From NCBI RefSeq assembly GCF_015476655.1, contig NZ_JABFHF010000004.1, positions 186,001-250,000 on the forward strand: DNA of 64,000 nt, given 5' to 3'. The number at the start of each line of letters is the position of its first letter. Position 1 is the first letter of the stretch. Shown piece by piece: positions 46,659 through 55,422 of this stretch. Source of the stretch: Aquiflexum lacus. GTDB taxonomy: Bacteria; Bacteroidota; Bacteroidia; Cytophagales; Cyclobacteriaceae. The translations under genes and the position numbers were made by a program. Below the pieces are notes generated by a model that was not told the DNA's origin, searched no databases, and saw nothing but the letters and a program-made list of their open reading frames with translations.

Positions 46659-47025
46659 TACCCGCAGATAGACTCTGATTTGCAAAGATTAATACTTAAA
46701 ATTTCTTTTGGTTGCTGATAAGGCTTTCATAAAAATATTTTGCTTTTACAATTGTTTCACCCATTCATCAGTATACTGAACCAATAAAATCTGTGCATAT
46801 CCGCGAAATCCGTGGTTAGTAATTAAACCACTGATGGGCACTGATTTTCACAGATTTGTATTTGAAATTTCTATTGTTTGCTGATAAGGCTCTTGTAAAA
46901 ATATTATGCGTTTTACAGTTGATTCACCCATTCATCAGTATACTGAACCAATAAAACCTGTGCATATCCGCGAAATCCGTGGTTAGTAATTAAACCACGG
47001 ATGATCACTGATCTTCACAGATAAT
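46659..47025. repeat. Right block of ~166-bp repeats
   Basis: Two well-matched tandem units (about 46698-46862 and 46863-47029) share long exact words such as CATCAGTATACTGAACCAAT and CATATCCGCGAAATCCGTGG. Three core words (CCGCAGATAGACTCTGATTT, CCACTGATGGGCACTGATTT, CCACGGATGATCACTGATCT) start at 46660, 46828 and 46995. Orientation is the same as in the left block. No gene is present between 46578 and 47034. Confidence 0.88.
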
Positions 47026-47034
47026 GATAATCTA

Positions 47035-49092
47035 TTAGTCAATGGATATAACCCCAACCTCTCCAAAAGCTGCCGATTGATTATCGGAAGTTTGAAGGGA
47101 TTTTAGTTTTATGAATTGGGCATTTACAGGAGTTCGTAATGGGATACTTTGTTCAATGGGATTATTGCGGATATTTGAAAAATCGCCAATTTCTTGTTCC
47201 GTCCAATTTTTCCCGTCGGTACTTGTATGAAACGAATATTTGGAAATCACCCCGCTCATATATCTGTTTTGTGGAGGAAGGTAGTTAAAGCCTTTAATGG
47301 TAAGTACTTCTCCCAAGTCTACGACTATCTCATTATCGGTACTTTTCCAAAAAGTAGAAGAATCTTCATCGATGGCTTTTTCGGCATTGGGATCATTGTG
47401 GACAACTTTCCATTTGGCTTTGGCAATGTTTAATGAAACCTCCAACATCTCGCTTTTGGTGGAATTGGAAGGATCAAAACTGATGGCCTTCAGTAGAGTT
47501 GGTTCCAAAATCTCAAATGGAGATGCATACTTTTGACTGTTTTCATTTGGCTCAGATCCATCCAAAGTATAGTAAATATCCATATTGCTTTCAGGGATGC
47601 TTAGTTCCACCAATCCCGATTTGCTTCGGTTGAGAATCGGTTCTATCAACAGTTTTGGAGCATTGTAAACTCCCAAACTGAATAGGGTGGGGCTGGCTTT
47701 TGCATCTGTGATGCTAAACTTGATTTCATCAGTTTCCACATCAGCAAAACGCAATATTCTTTTCACACCAACAGTAGTTCCTTCTGCGATTAACTCCCAA
47801 CCGTTACCTGTTTTGGCTTCCAAAGTAAATACCTTGATCCTTTGACCAAGTGGATAGTATTCCTGAGCCATAAAACGGTTGATTTTTGTAACTTCAGGCA
47901 ATTTGATCAGTATCTCATTATGAATGATTCCATCTTCTGCAGCCCAATATGTCTCTTTATTTCCATCAGCCACATGATAAATCCTAAAGTTTATCCCTCT
48001 TGAGTTGCTGGCATTGAGTTCGGCATTTTTAATGAGGTTATCCGCAAAATCCTCTTGAATTTTTTCGGATAATTTGATGATCTGTTAAGCATCTTTTTCA
48101 TGGATCAATCCTCTTCTGTCCACAGGGAAATTGATCAGCAAAGCACTATTTTGACCTATGCTTTTGTAATAGATATCCAAAAGCTGTGGCAAAGTTTTGA
48201 CTTTATGGTCTTCATAGGCATGGTAGTACCAACCCGGTCTGATGGAAACATCTGCCTCAGCCGGTACCCAATGGGTTCCATTTTCCTGACCTGTGGCATA
48301 CAGATCAGAATATTCTGGCATGCCTGCATAGACCGAATCCCGAAGCAAATTGGACCAGGTAGTTTCATAAGCAAATCCATGTTCATTCCCCACCCACCTG
48401 ACATCCGGTCCTGCATCTCCGAAAATGACCGCATTAGGTTGTAATTCTCTGACCAAAGCAAAGGTGTTTTCCCAATCGTAATAGGATTTTTTATCCACCC
48501 TGCGGGTTTCATTGGCTCCGCCATAATAGCCATCGCCTCCATTGGCACCGTCAAACCAGACTTCAAAAATATCCCCATAATTGGTCAGCAGTTCTGTGAG
48601 TTGATTTCTCATATAGGTTATATATTCAGGCTTACCATAATCAGCATGATTTCGGTCCCAAGGGGAATAGTAGATTCCGAATTTCAAATCAAATTCTGAA
48701 CAAGCTTCGGCCAATTCTTTGATCAAATCCCCTTCCCCATCTCTCCAAGGAGAATTTTTTACCGAATGCTCCGTATAAGCTGAAGGCCAAAGACAAAAGC
48801 CATCGTGATGCTTGGCAGTGATGATGATCCCTTTCATCCCGGCGTCCTTGACCACTTTGGCCCATTGTCGGGTATCCAATTCGGTGGGATTGAATTGTAC
48901 GGGACTTTCATCTCCCATGCCCCATTCCATATCCGAAAAGGTATTCATATTGAAATGGACAAAACCGTAATATTCCAGTTCATGCCAAGCAAGCTGTCTT
49001 TCGGAGGGGATAGGGTGAACAGGTTCCGGAGGTTTTACTTCATTAATTTCGCAAGCAAGAAGCATAAAAAGAGGGAGGAGGTATTTTTTCAT
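47035..49092 (-). pseudogene. Alpha-L-fucosidase (GH29) gene interrupted by an in-frame stop
   Basis: From ATG 49092 the frame encodes a lipoprotein signal (LLAC) and a GH29 catalytic domain with GIIITAKHHDGFCLWPS, the nucleophile region EVWFDGANGG, and ending LLINFPVDRRGLIHEKDA. A TAA follows at 48085-48087. The same frame then continues without shift for 349 codons: QIIKLSEKIQEDFADN, a chitobiase-C-like segment (SNMDIYYTLDGSEPN) and an F5/8-type C (discoidin) domain ending at 47035. A full gene would give ~685 residues. One base change (CAA to TAA) explains the break. The 335-residue first part keeps most of the catalytic domain and might still fold. Confidence 0.85.
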
Positions 49093-49246
49093 AGTCAGGT
49101 TTGGTAAGCAAAAATCCATATCAATAATTTTCTTCTTTATCCATTGATTTCGGCTTTGAAAAGTAAAAATAAAATATTTCCCAAATACATGATGACAATT
49201 TGAAATCATATCGATGATCGGATGTATACCTTAATTTCTAAACCAC

Positions 49247-50443
49247 ATGAAATCATTATTTAAACCTTTCACCATCCTGTTGACCATAAGTTTATTTGTT
49301 TGGTCTTGTTCAGATGACATTGATCCCACTCCCGGACCACAGCTACCCACAACGCAGGAGGATATTGCTGTCATTGATAATCAAATCACGCAATTTATCG
49401 AAAAATGGGAATACCCCGGTGCCACATTGGCCATTAGCAAAAATGGTAAACTCGTTTATTCAAAAGCTTATGGATTAGCTGATGTGGAAGCCAACCAATC
49501 CATGACAACAGATCACCGGATGAGAATTGCCAGTATATCCAAAACATTTACAGGAGTAGCTATTCTCCGATTGGTCCAAGAGGGCAAATTGGATTTGGAC
49601 GACAAGGTTTTTGGTGATGGGGGAATCTTGGCAAATGATTTTGGTACTAAGGCATACAGCGAAAGGGTAAAAAATGTGACCATCAGACATCTCTTGCATA
49701 TGACAACAGGAGGATGGGTTCTGTCAAATGATAGGGATGCAATAGACAGCAGTCCCAATTTAAACAATAAGCAGTTTTTTGACTGGATGCTGGACAATGC
49801 TCTCCTAAAATATGCTCCGGGAACTCAATATTGGTATGTCAATACAAATTATTTTGTAGCTGCAAGAGTGGTAGAAAAAATAAGTGGGAAGTCATTTTTC
49901 CAGTTTATGAAGGATGATTTTTTGAATCCACTTGGAATTAATTCTGCTATAATGGCGAAAAGAAACCTAGCAGAAAGACATCCTAACGAGGTCAAATATT
50001 ACGGCATAGGGAATATCAAAGGGTATGAATATGGATTCAATATTGAAAGACGGGATGGTGATGGGGGAATGGTTATTTCAGCCAAAGATCTGTTAAAATT
50101 TATATTGGCAATCAACAATAGACCTGGACGGCAACAGATTTTGGAAGGTCCCATTTATGAGGAGTTTATAAAAGGTTCAGGTCCGAGTCCGCTCAATAAC
50201 ACCTTCGGTCTTGGCATAGTCCGAAGCCAAAATGGTATCAGTTTCAGTGGGGCACTTCCTGGAACACGTACAGTATTCCAAACAAACAATAACACAGGGC
50301 TTGCGGCTGTGCTCTTGTTCAATGGCTGTGTGGATTATACCAATGGCACGCTTTGGAATAATTTTAACCAAGAATTTTTTGCCCTTGCCAATGCATTGGT
50401 TTCCCAAAACACCAATGTATATCAGGACATTGATCAGTTTTAG
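49247..50443 (+). CDS. Lipoprotein serine hydrolase (beta-lactamase/class C PBP fold)
   Basis: The 398-residue protein has a signal and lipobox (FVWSC) followed by SDDIDPTPGP, an acidic tail typical of surface-exported lipoproteins. The serine hydrolase fold shows the SxxK motif in IASISKTFTGVA (~residues 92-103) and Y-x-N in YWYVNTNYF. The third motif is replaced by SGALPGTRT. It could be a D-alanyl peptidase, esterase or related enzyme; real beta-lactamase activity is uncertain. It is a relative of the protein at 25.2 kb but lacks the DUF3471 tail. It has a terminator directly upstream of the first copy of the shared promoter motif. Confidence 0.9.
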   Translation: MKSLFKPFTILLTISLFVWSCSDDIDPTPGPQLPTTQEDIAVIDNQITQFIEKWEYPGATLAISKNGKLVYSKAYGLADVEANQSMTTDHRMRIASISKTFTGVAILRLVQEGKLDLDDKVFGDGGILANDFGTKAYSERVKNVTIRHLLHMTTGGWVLSNDRDAIDSSPNLNNKQFFDWMLDNALLKYAPGTQYWYVNTNYFVAARVVEKISGKSFFQFMKDDFLNPLGINSAIMAKRNLAERHPNEVKYYGIGNIKGYEYGFNIERRDGDGGMVISAKDLLKFILAINNRPGRQQILEGPIYEEFIKGSGPSPLNNTFGLGIVRSQNGISFSGALPGTRTVFQTNNNTGLAAVLLFNGCVDYTNGTLWNNFNQEFFALANALVSQNTNVYQDIDQF

Positions 50444-50472
50444 ACCTTAAGGGTGAATTTTTTTCAAAAGTA

Positions 50473-50502
50473 AATGGCCAAAGATATTTGGTCATTTTTT
50501 TT
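50473..50502 (+). terminator. Terminator of the serine hydrolase gene
   Basis: A 10-bp stem with one G-U pair (AATGGCCAAA 50473-50482 with TTTGGTCATT 50487-50496) is followed by T8, which runs directly into the GATGACA motif at 50503. Confidence 0.85.
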
Positions 50503-50530
50503 GATGACATTTTAATGATGTATCCGATGT
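50503..50530 (+). promoter_or_regulatory. Promoter-like motif, copy 1 (GATGACA-N15-CGATGT)
   Basis: GATGACA at 50503-50509 and CGATGT at 50525-50530, preceded by T8. The same pair recurs before three lipoprotein genes at 55368, 58204 and 60812, with a spacing of 14 instead of 15. Here the spacing is one base longer. The sequence downstream is a gene remnant, so this copy may be inactive. Confidence 0.6.
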
Positions 50531-50545
50531 CTGGTTGTAAATCAG

Positions 50546-50704
50546 TTGGATAAAAGGGGTGACGATTTATTCTTCGTCGTATTGATTGGTTCACCCTATG
50601 CGGGCCTAGGGGTTTCGGAAGGAGTGATGTACCAAACCTTCCAAACCCAACTGCAAAATGCAAAAATCAACTATAAAGAAATAGAGGTGACCATACTTGA
50701 TTAA
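50546..50704 (+). pseudogene. Possible C-terminal remnant of a fourth lipoprotein paralogue
   Basis: A 52-codon open stretch from about 50546 to TAA at 50702-50704 encodes DLFFVVLIGSPYAGLG, then a helix, and ends KEIEVTILD. The strand-loop-helix-strand layout and the terminal E-V-x-I/V-x-x motif resemble the ends of the three lipoproteins (GIEVTVTFKD, MVEVKIKLKPE, AEVRIRKKPKD). It lies right after copy 1 of their promoter motif but has no start codon of its own, signal peptide or body. The simplest reading is an internal deletion that joined promoter and tail. Similarity is weak and by eye. Confidence 0.4.
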
Positions 50705-50775
50705 TGAATGATCTCAGTAATCAAATAACCAATAGTCTAAACTAGCTAAAAAATCATTATTTAAAACAACATAAA

Positions 50776-50807
50776 TTTGGGATAAAAAACATTTAATTGT
50801 ATATTTC
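50776..50807 (+). promoter_or_regulatory. Possible housekeeping promoter of the sigma factor operon
   Basis: TTTG at 50776-50779 and TATATTTC at 50800-50807 match the Bacteroidota -33 TTTG / -7 TAnnTTTG pattern with one mismatch and a 20-base gap. They lie 15 bases before the sigma factor ATG. The motif differs from the shared motif of the lipoprotein genes. Confidence 0.4.
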
Positions 50808-50822
50808 TGTAATTTTCATCCC

Positions 50823-51380
50823 ATGCAGCAATATACTTTTAGAAAACTCACCCAAATTGAAATTCTTGAAGGAATCAAAAACAATGATGCTGATATTCTT
50901 CAAGGTGTCTATCAGGATCAATATCCTAAGGTAGAAAAATATGTCCTTTCCAATAATGGAACTCATCATGAAGCAAAGGATATATTTCAGGAGGCCTTTG
51001 TGGCAGTTTGGAAAAACATAAAGAATGATCGGTTTAAGCCGGAAAACGGAACTGCGCTAAACGGGTATTTATACCAAATAGCAAAAAACAAATGGCTTGA
51101 TCATCTCAGGTCACCAAAGTATAAAAAGACTGTGTCTCTCGAAAATTTCTATGAAAAAGAGGAAGAAGTCAATGACGAAAAGGAAATTCAATTAAAAAAG
51201 ATTGAAGTTTCTTTTACTAAACTTGGAGAAAACTGCAAGGAATTACTGACCCGGTTTTATTACAAAAAAGAAAGTATGTCAATGATCGCTAAAGCATTTG
51301 ATTGGACCGAGGCAACTGCCCGAAATAACAAATACAGGTGTATTCAGCGACTAAAAGAAATGCTCATTAATAAAGAATAA
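50823..51380 (+). CDS. ECF-type RNA polymerase sigma factor
   Basis: The 185-residue protein has the two domains of an ECF sigma factor. Region 2 contains AKDIFQEAFVAVWKNI at ~52-67, which melts the -10 element. Region 4 has MSMIAKAFDWTEATARNNKYRCIQRLKEML at ~148-178, a helix-turn-helix that reads the -35. Region 3 is absent, as expected. It is the first gene of a tight operon: 10 bases to the anti-sigma-like gene, whose end overlaps the CHAT protein gene. It most likely drives the promoters of the lipoprotein genes downstream, which share a motif (inference). Confidence 0.93.
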   Translation: MQQYTFRKLTQIEILEGIKNNDADILQGVYQDQYPKVEKYVLSNNGTHHEAKDIFQEAFVAVWKNIKNDRFKPENGTALNGYLYQIAKNKWLDHLRSPKYKKTVSLENFYEKEEEVNDEKEIQLKKIEVSFTKLGENCKELLTRFYYKKESMSMIAKAFDWTEATARNNKYRCIQRLKEMLINKE

Positions 51381-51390
51381 AGAACCCAAA

Positions 51391-52161
51391 TTGGAAAATA
51401 ATTATCATATATCGCAAGAAGAATTTGAAAAATTCGAAAGATACATCCTGGGAAGTATGGAGGGCAAGGAGAAGACTGCTTTTGAACAATCGATCGCTTC
51501 AGACAAAGTACTTACCCAAAAGATGGAAGACATGAAAGTCATTTTGGAAGGGGTAGAAGAAGCAGCCTTCAGAAACAATCTGGATCAAATACATCAAGAA
51601 TTGGAGATGGAAACAACAACATCAAATGAAACTAATAAACCTGCTGATAAAAAAGAAGTTATTAATTTATTCCCTTTGAAACCTCTATCCATCGCTGCTT
51701 CATTGCTCTTGACGGTTGGATTTTTTGCTTGGTTGTTACTTTTCAGGCCTGACCCAAATGAAAGGCTTTTCATGGCATACTACCAAGCAGACCCTGGATT
51801 GGTGACGGCCATGAGTTCAGCATCCAATTATGAATTTGACAGGGCTATGGTGGATTATAAATCAGCAAAATATCAAGATGCAATTACCCGTTGGGAGAAA
51901 TTAATTCAAGACAAACCAGAAAACGACACCTTACAGTTTTTCCTTGGCGCTTCTCATTTGGCCCTCAAAAAAGCTGATCCTGCCATCTTCTATTTCGATG
52001 CTGTGGCTACCAATGAAAATTCAAACTTTCAAAATGACGCAATATGGTATTTGGCCTTGGCTTATGTCCTGGAGGGAAAAGAAGACCTAGCGGTAGAAGT
52101 TCTGCGGCAAAGCCAAGATCCCCAAGCTATTGATTTGTTGAAAGAACTAACGGAAAAGTGA
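51391..52161 (+). CDS. Membrane anti-sigma-like protein with periplasmic TPR region
   Basis: The 256-residue protein probably starts at TTG 51391, since the N-terminus (NNYHISQEEFEKFERYILGS) fits a small cytoplasmic helical domain and no ATG is near. One membrane span lies at ~97-118 (LSIAASLLLTVGFFAWLLLF). The remaining ~135 residues are helical with TPR-like repeats (AKYQDAITRWEKLIQ, LQFFLGASHLALKK, AIWYLALAYVLEG). The layout matches anti-sigma factors of Bacteroidota: the N-terminus binds the sigma factor and the outside part senses a signal. No zinc-finger motif is visible. Its stop overlaps the CHAT gene start (GTGA). Confidence 0.8.
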   Translation: MENNYHISQEEFEKFERYILGSMEGKEKTAFEQSIASDKVLTQKMEDMKVILEGVEEAAFRNNLDQIHQELEMETTTSNETNKPADKKEVINLFPLKPLSIAASLLLTVGFFAWLLLFRPDPNERLFMAYYQADPGLVTAMSSASNYEFDRAMVDYKSAKYQDAITRWEKLIQDKPENDTLQFFLGASHLALKKADPAIFYFDAVATNENSNFQNDAIWYLALAYVLEGKEDLAVEVLRQSQDPQAIDLLKELTEK

Positions 52162-55100
52162 AAAAGACAGCTTTAATCGGTTTAATATGGTTTTTTTTGC
52201 CCATACTTCTACTTGGGCAAACAGTCGATGAGCGATTGGCCCAAGTCCAAAAAGCAATCAACGAGGACAAATTGGACAGTGCGATTATTTTCTTTGATAC
52301 ACATACAAACTTTTATATTAAAAATGCTGATTATTTGAACCTCAGCTATTTTGTCCCCCTTGCAGGATTTATTGGTAACAAGCAAAAGGACATGCAATAT
52401 GGAATGGACCGAGTCCAATATTGGTTGAATTTCCTAAGTGGAAAAACTCAGGATCCAAGAGTATTGAGACAAGCTCACTTGGAATCACATCGGTATTTTA
52501 TGTTTGCCGGAAAAATTCAAATGGCCTATGACGCCAATCAAAGAGCCTTGGACTTCACGAATAAAATCCCCGACCATACTCCTTCCGAATGGGCGATCAT
52601 AGAACGCAATCTCGGTGTCCTTGCTACCCAATTGAATGATTTTGCACTTGCCCGCGCTCATACCCTCAAAGCCTTGGAGGGATTTAATCTTGATCCTAAC
52701 ACCAGTTCCGAAAGCCGCTTTAATATCCTCAATGATTTGGGAGTCTCTTACTGGTATGCCTCTATGTGGGATTCTGCGGAATACTATTGGAAAGAGGGTA
52801 TAGCCTATTTGGATCAAATGGAAGATAGTCCCACCAACCGATTGTATCGAAGGTCAATGATTGAGGGAAACCTTGCGGCAGTCTATGATGTAAAAGGCAA
52901 GCTTGATGAAAGTGTGAAAATGGTCAAGTCATCCATCGCAAACAGCAAAGCCTTTGCCGATCAAGCCATAGATGATCCCAAGCGGGATAGGGCCATGCTA
53001 TCCATTTTTTACAGTTCGATGAACTTGGGAATTACCTATAAGAGTATGGGAAACTATCTCCAAGCACTTCAGATCCATGAACATACGCTCAGGGAGAAAG
53101 AAAAGTATTTCCCAGCAGGACATCCAGAAATCACAGAAAGCCTTATCATGGTAGGTCAGGTTCATAGTTATTTAATGAATTATGGAGAAGCAAAAAAATA
53201 CCTTAATCGGGCCATTGATGATCTCAATGCAACGGAAGAAAAATTCCCTTTACGATTGGCAGATATTTATTACACACTTGCCTTGGTCGCAGAAGGTGAA
53301 AATGAAATTGATGCTGCAAAAGCAAGTTATCATACAGCTTTGAAGTACTTTCAACAGACCAATCATGAATCCTTGGATTTTGTTTACTTGGGATTTTTGG
53401 GCCATGCTGCTGATTTTTTCTCCCTGCACGGAGAACCTGGGATTGCCCAACAATTGTCAAAAATGGGCTATGAATACACCAAAAAAACCAATGGTATCCA
53501 ATCACTGCCAGGCTTTCATCAGGTAATCAACAAAAGCCGTGTCTCCTACAATTTGGGAAGTTTTGCTTCAGCCAGAACAGAGGCGGAAGAGGGAATGGAT
53601 ATTCTTACCAATCTTTTGGAGTCTGTCACCAATCTTACCGATTCAGTGAGAATAGAATATGAAAAACCCATGGCATATTTGCTCAAGTGGAAGTCGGACT
53701 ACAAAATGACAAAAGAGCGATCCATTTCTTACCTTGAATCAATGTTAAACGAACTGAGGCAGGGTATTAAACTTTTAGAAAAACGAAAGGCAATGCTTTC
53801 CGACAGCGAAGATTTGGGGGTTTTGCTTTCCCAAAATCAGGAGATTATCGATTTTGTAAAACAGATCGAGCTAGAATTATATGAAAAAACCGGGGAAGAA
53901 AAATATTTGGACCAATTGATTGCAACTCACGAATCCAGCGTTTATGCAAAAATTCGTGCCCAACTAAACCAGCAAAGACAGGTAAAATTCAGTGGGGTAC
54001 CAGAATCCATCATAGAAGAAGAGTCCACGATCAGGGACGAATTGGGATATATCCTCTCTGAAGGAGGGGATATGGAGGAATTCATGGCAGTTTCCTCCAA
54101 ATGGGAGAATCATTTGAAAATGCTCAAATCAGATTACCCTGCCTATTACCAATCCAGGTACGGGGACATTCATGAAGGAGACTTGGTGTTTCCAAAGGAA
54201 AAGCAAATTGTCCGATATCTTTTTGTAGGAGAGGATCTCAAAGCCATTGTGATCAATAATGGTAAAAAGCAACTTTATTCATTGAATTTCAATCCCGAAT
54301 TGGTCAAAAAACTACCTTCCCTTTGGCATGACCAAACAGCCTTAGGTGCCGTTACTTACCAACTTTATCAGCAGCTTTGGCAACCATTTGGCGGTAAATT
54401 GATTGAATCAAGTGTATTGATCATTCCTGATGGCATGCTGTTCAATTTAAGCTTCGACCTGTTGACCCACAGGGAAATCAAAACCTATGAAGAATTCCTT
54501 TTGTATAGCTTGCTTGTCAAACATGATATTTCTTACCAGTATAGCATGTGGTTGGGTTTTACCAAAAATTCGAAAGACATCCGTGGCAACTATATTGCTT
54601 TTACTCCTGGTTTCTTGGACAAGATGAAAGAAGATTACCTCAAATCGGTACACGATTCTTTAAGTTTGGACAAAGCCTACCTTTCTCTCTTGCCACAACC
54701 ATTTAGCATAAATCTGGCCAAAAAAGCAGCAAAAACATTAGGAGGTGACATTTTTGCATTGGAAGAATCCACGGCTAAAACCTTCCGTGAAAAAGCGGCC
54801 AAAAACAAAATCATCCATATCGGTACCCATGCGGAATCCAATAATTTAAGCCCGATATTTTCAAAACTTATTTTTGCCAAAAATGGTGATCCCTTGGAAG
54901 AAGACAATGCCCTATATGCCTACGAAATTTATAATACCGACATGGAGTCAAACCTTACCTTGCTTACTGCTTGTGAAACAGGAAAACCAATCTATCAACC
55001 CGGAGAAGGAATGGTTTCCCTTTCTCATGCTTTCCAATATGCCGGTTCAGAAAGTCTATTGACCAGTCTTTGGAAGGTAGATGAAAAATCCAGTATGGAA

Positions 55101-55352
55101 ATCACGGATTACTTTTTGGAGTTTTTGGCCGAAGGATTGGCCAAGGATAAGGCATTGAAAGAAGCCAAACTTAAATATCTTTCCACTGCCAAAGGACGTA
55201 CCCTTTCTCCCCAGTATTGGGCAGGATTGATATTGCTTGGAGATGTGGAGCCTATTCAGGACTTGGGGGGAAATAAAAATTGGATTTACTGGGCTTTTGG
55301 TTTACTTCTTTTACTTACTTTTTTAGCCCTATTAGTAAAATACCGAAGCTAA
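52158..55352 (+). CDS. TPR-CHAT protease, predicted extracytoplasmic and membrane-anchored
   Basis: The 1064-residue protein starts at GTG 52158, overlapping the anti-sigma stop. It has a signal peptide (residues ~1-21, ILLLGQT), ~550 residues of TPR/helical repeats, and a CHAT caspase-like domain at ~680-1035. The catalytic dyad is His891 in IIHIGTHAESNN and Cys939 in LLTACETG. A last hydrophobic span (YWAFGLLLLLTFLALLV) at ~1043-1060 ends in basic residues. The protease domain should therefore face the periplasm, attached to the inner membrane. CHAT proteins cleave specific partner proteins; the adjacent anti-sigma protein and the surface lipoproteins are candidate substrates (inference). 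Confidence 0.88.
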   Translation: MKKTALIGLIWFFLPILLLGQTVDERLAQVQKAINEDKLDSAIIFFDTHTNFYIKNADYLNLSYFVPLAGFIGNKQKDMQYGMDRVQYWLNFLSGKTQDPRVLRQAHLESHRYFMFAGKIQMAYDANQRALDFTNKIPDHTPSEWAIIERNLGVLATQLNDFALARAHTLKALEGFNLDPNTSSESRFNILNDLGVSYWYASMWDSAEYYWKEGIAYLDQMEDSPTNRLYRRSMIEGNLAAVYDVKGKLDESVKMVKSSIANSKAFADQAIDDPKRDRAMLSIFYSSMNLGITYKSMGNYLQALQIHEHTLREKEKYFPAGHPEITESLIMVGQVHSYLMNYGEAKKYLNRAIDDLNATEEKFPLRLADIYYTLALVAEGENEIDAAKASYHTALKYFQQTNHESLDFVYLGFLGHAADFFSLHGEPGIAQQLSKMGYEYTKKTNGIQSLPGFHQVINKSRVSYNLGSFASARTEAEEGMDILTNLLESVTNLTDSVRIEYEKPMAYLLKWKSDYKMTKERSISYLESMLNELRQGIKLLEKRKAMLSDSEDLGVLLSQNQEIIDFVKQIELELYEKTGEEKYLDQLIATHESSVYAKIRAQLNQQRQVKFSGVPESIIEEESTIRDELGYILSEGGDMEEFMAVSSKWENHLKMLKSDYPAYYQSRYGDIHEGDLVFPKEKQIVRYLFVGEDLKAIVINNGKKQLYSLNFNPELVKKLPSLWHDQTALGAVTYQLYQQLWQPFGGKLIESSVLIIPDGMLFNLSFDLLTHREIKTYEEFLLYSLLVKHDISYQYSMWLGFTKNSKDIRGNYIAFTPGFLDKMKEDYLKSVHDSLSLDKAYLSLLPQPFSINLAKKAAKTLGGDIFALEESTAKTFREKAAKNKIIHIGTHAESNNLSPIFSKLIFAKNGDPLEEDNALYAYEIYNTDMESNLTLLTACETGKPIYQPGEGMVSLSHAFQYAGSESLLTSLWKVDEKSSMEITDYFLEFLAEGLAKDKALKEAKLKYLSTAKGRTLSPQYWAGLILLGDVEPIQDLGGNKNWIYWAFGLLLLLTFLALLVKYRS

Positions 55353-55367
55353 TTTCTGTTTTTTTTT

Positions 55368-55394
55368 GATGACATTTTTTTATGGGTTCGATGT
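55368..55394 (+). promoter_or_regulatory. Promoter-like motif, copy 2 (GATGACA-N14-CGATGT)
   Basis: GATGACA at 55368-55374 is preceded by a T-run. CGATGT follows at 55389-55394, and the ATG of the first lipoprotein gene is 29 bases on. The block from the T-run through the signal peptide is almost base-for-base the same as copy 3. Confidence 0.75.
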
Positions 55395-55422
55395 GTAAGT
55401 ATTGCACCTAACCTTTATCATC

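Noticed and set aside
45821-47025. Repeat field considered as a CRISPR array
   Set aside because: The repeated cores are degenerate and 158-172 bases apart, spacers are themselves similar, and no cas gene is near. The units are tandem repeats, not spacers with identical short repeats.
47035-47973. The 312-codon frame taken as a separate discoidin-domain gene
   Set aside because: The frame extends upstream without a shift to the in-frame TAA and then into the fucosidase, so it is the second half of one broken gene rather than an independent one.
52158-55352. TPR-CHAT and sigma genes considered as a type III-E CRISPR locus
   Set aside because: No repeat array, Cas7-11 or Cas1/Cas2 gene is in the window, and the CHAT protein has a signal peptide and membrane anchor that the CRISPR-linked proteins lack.
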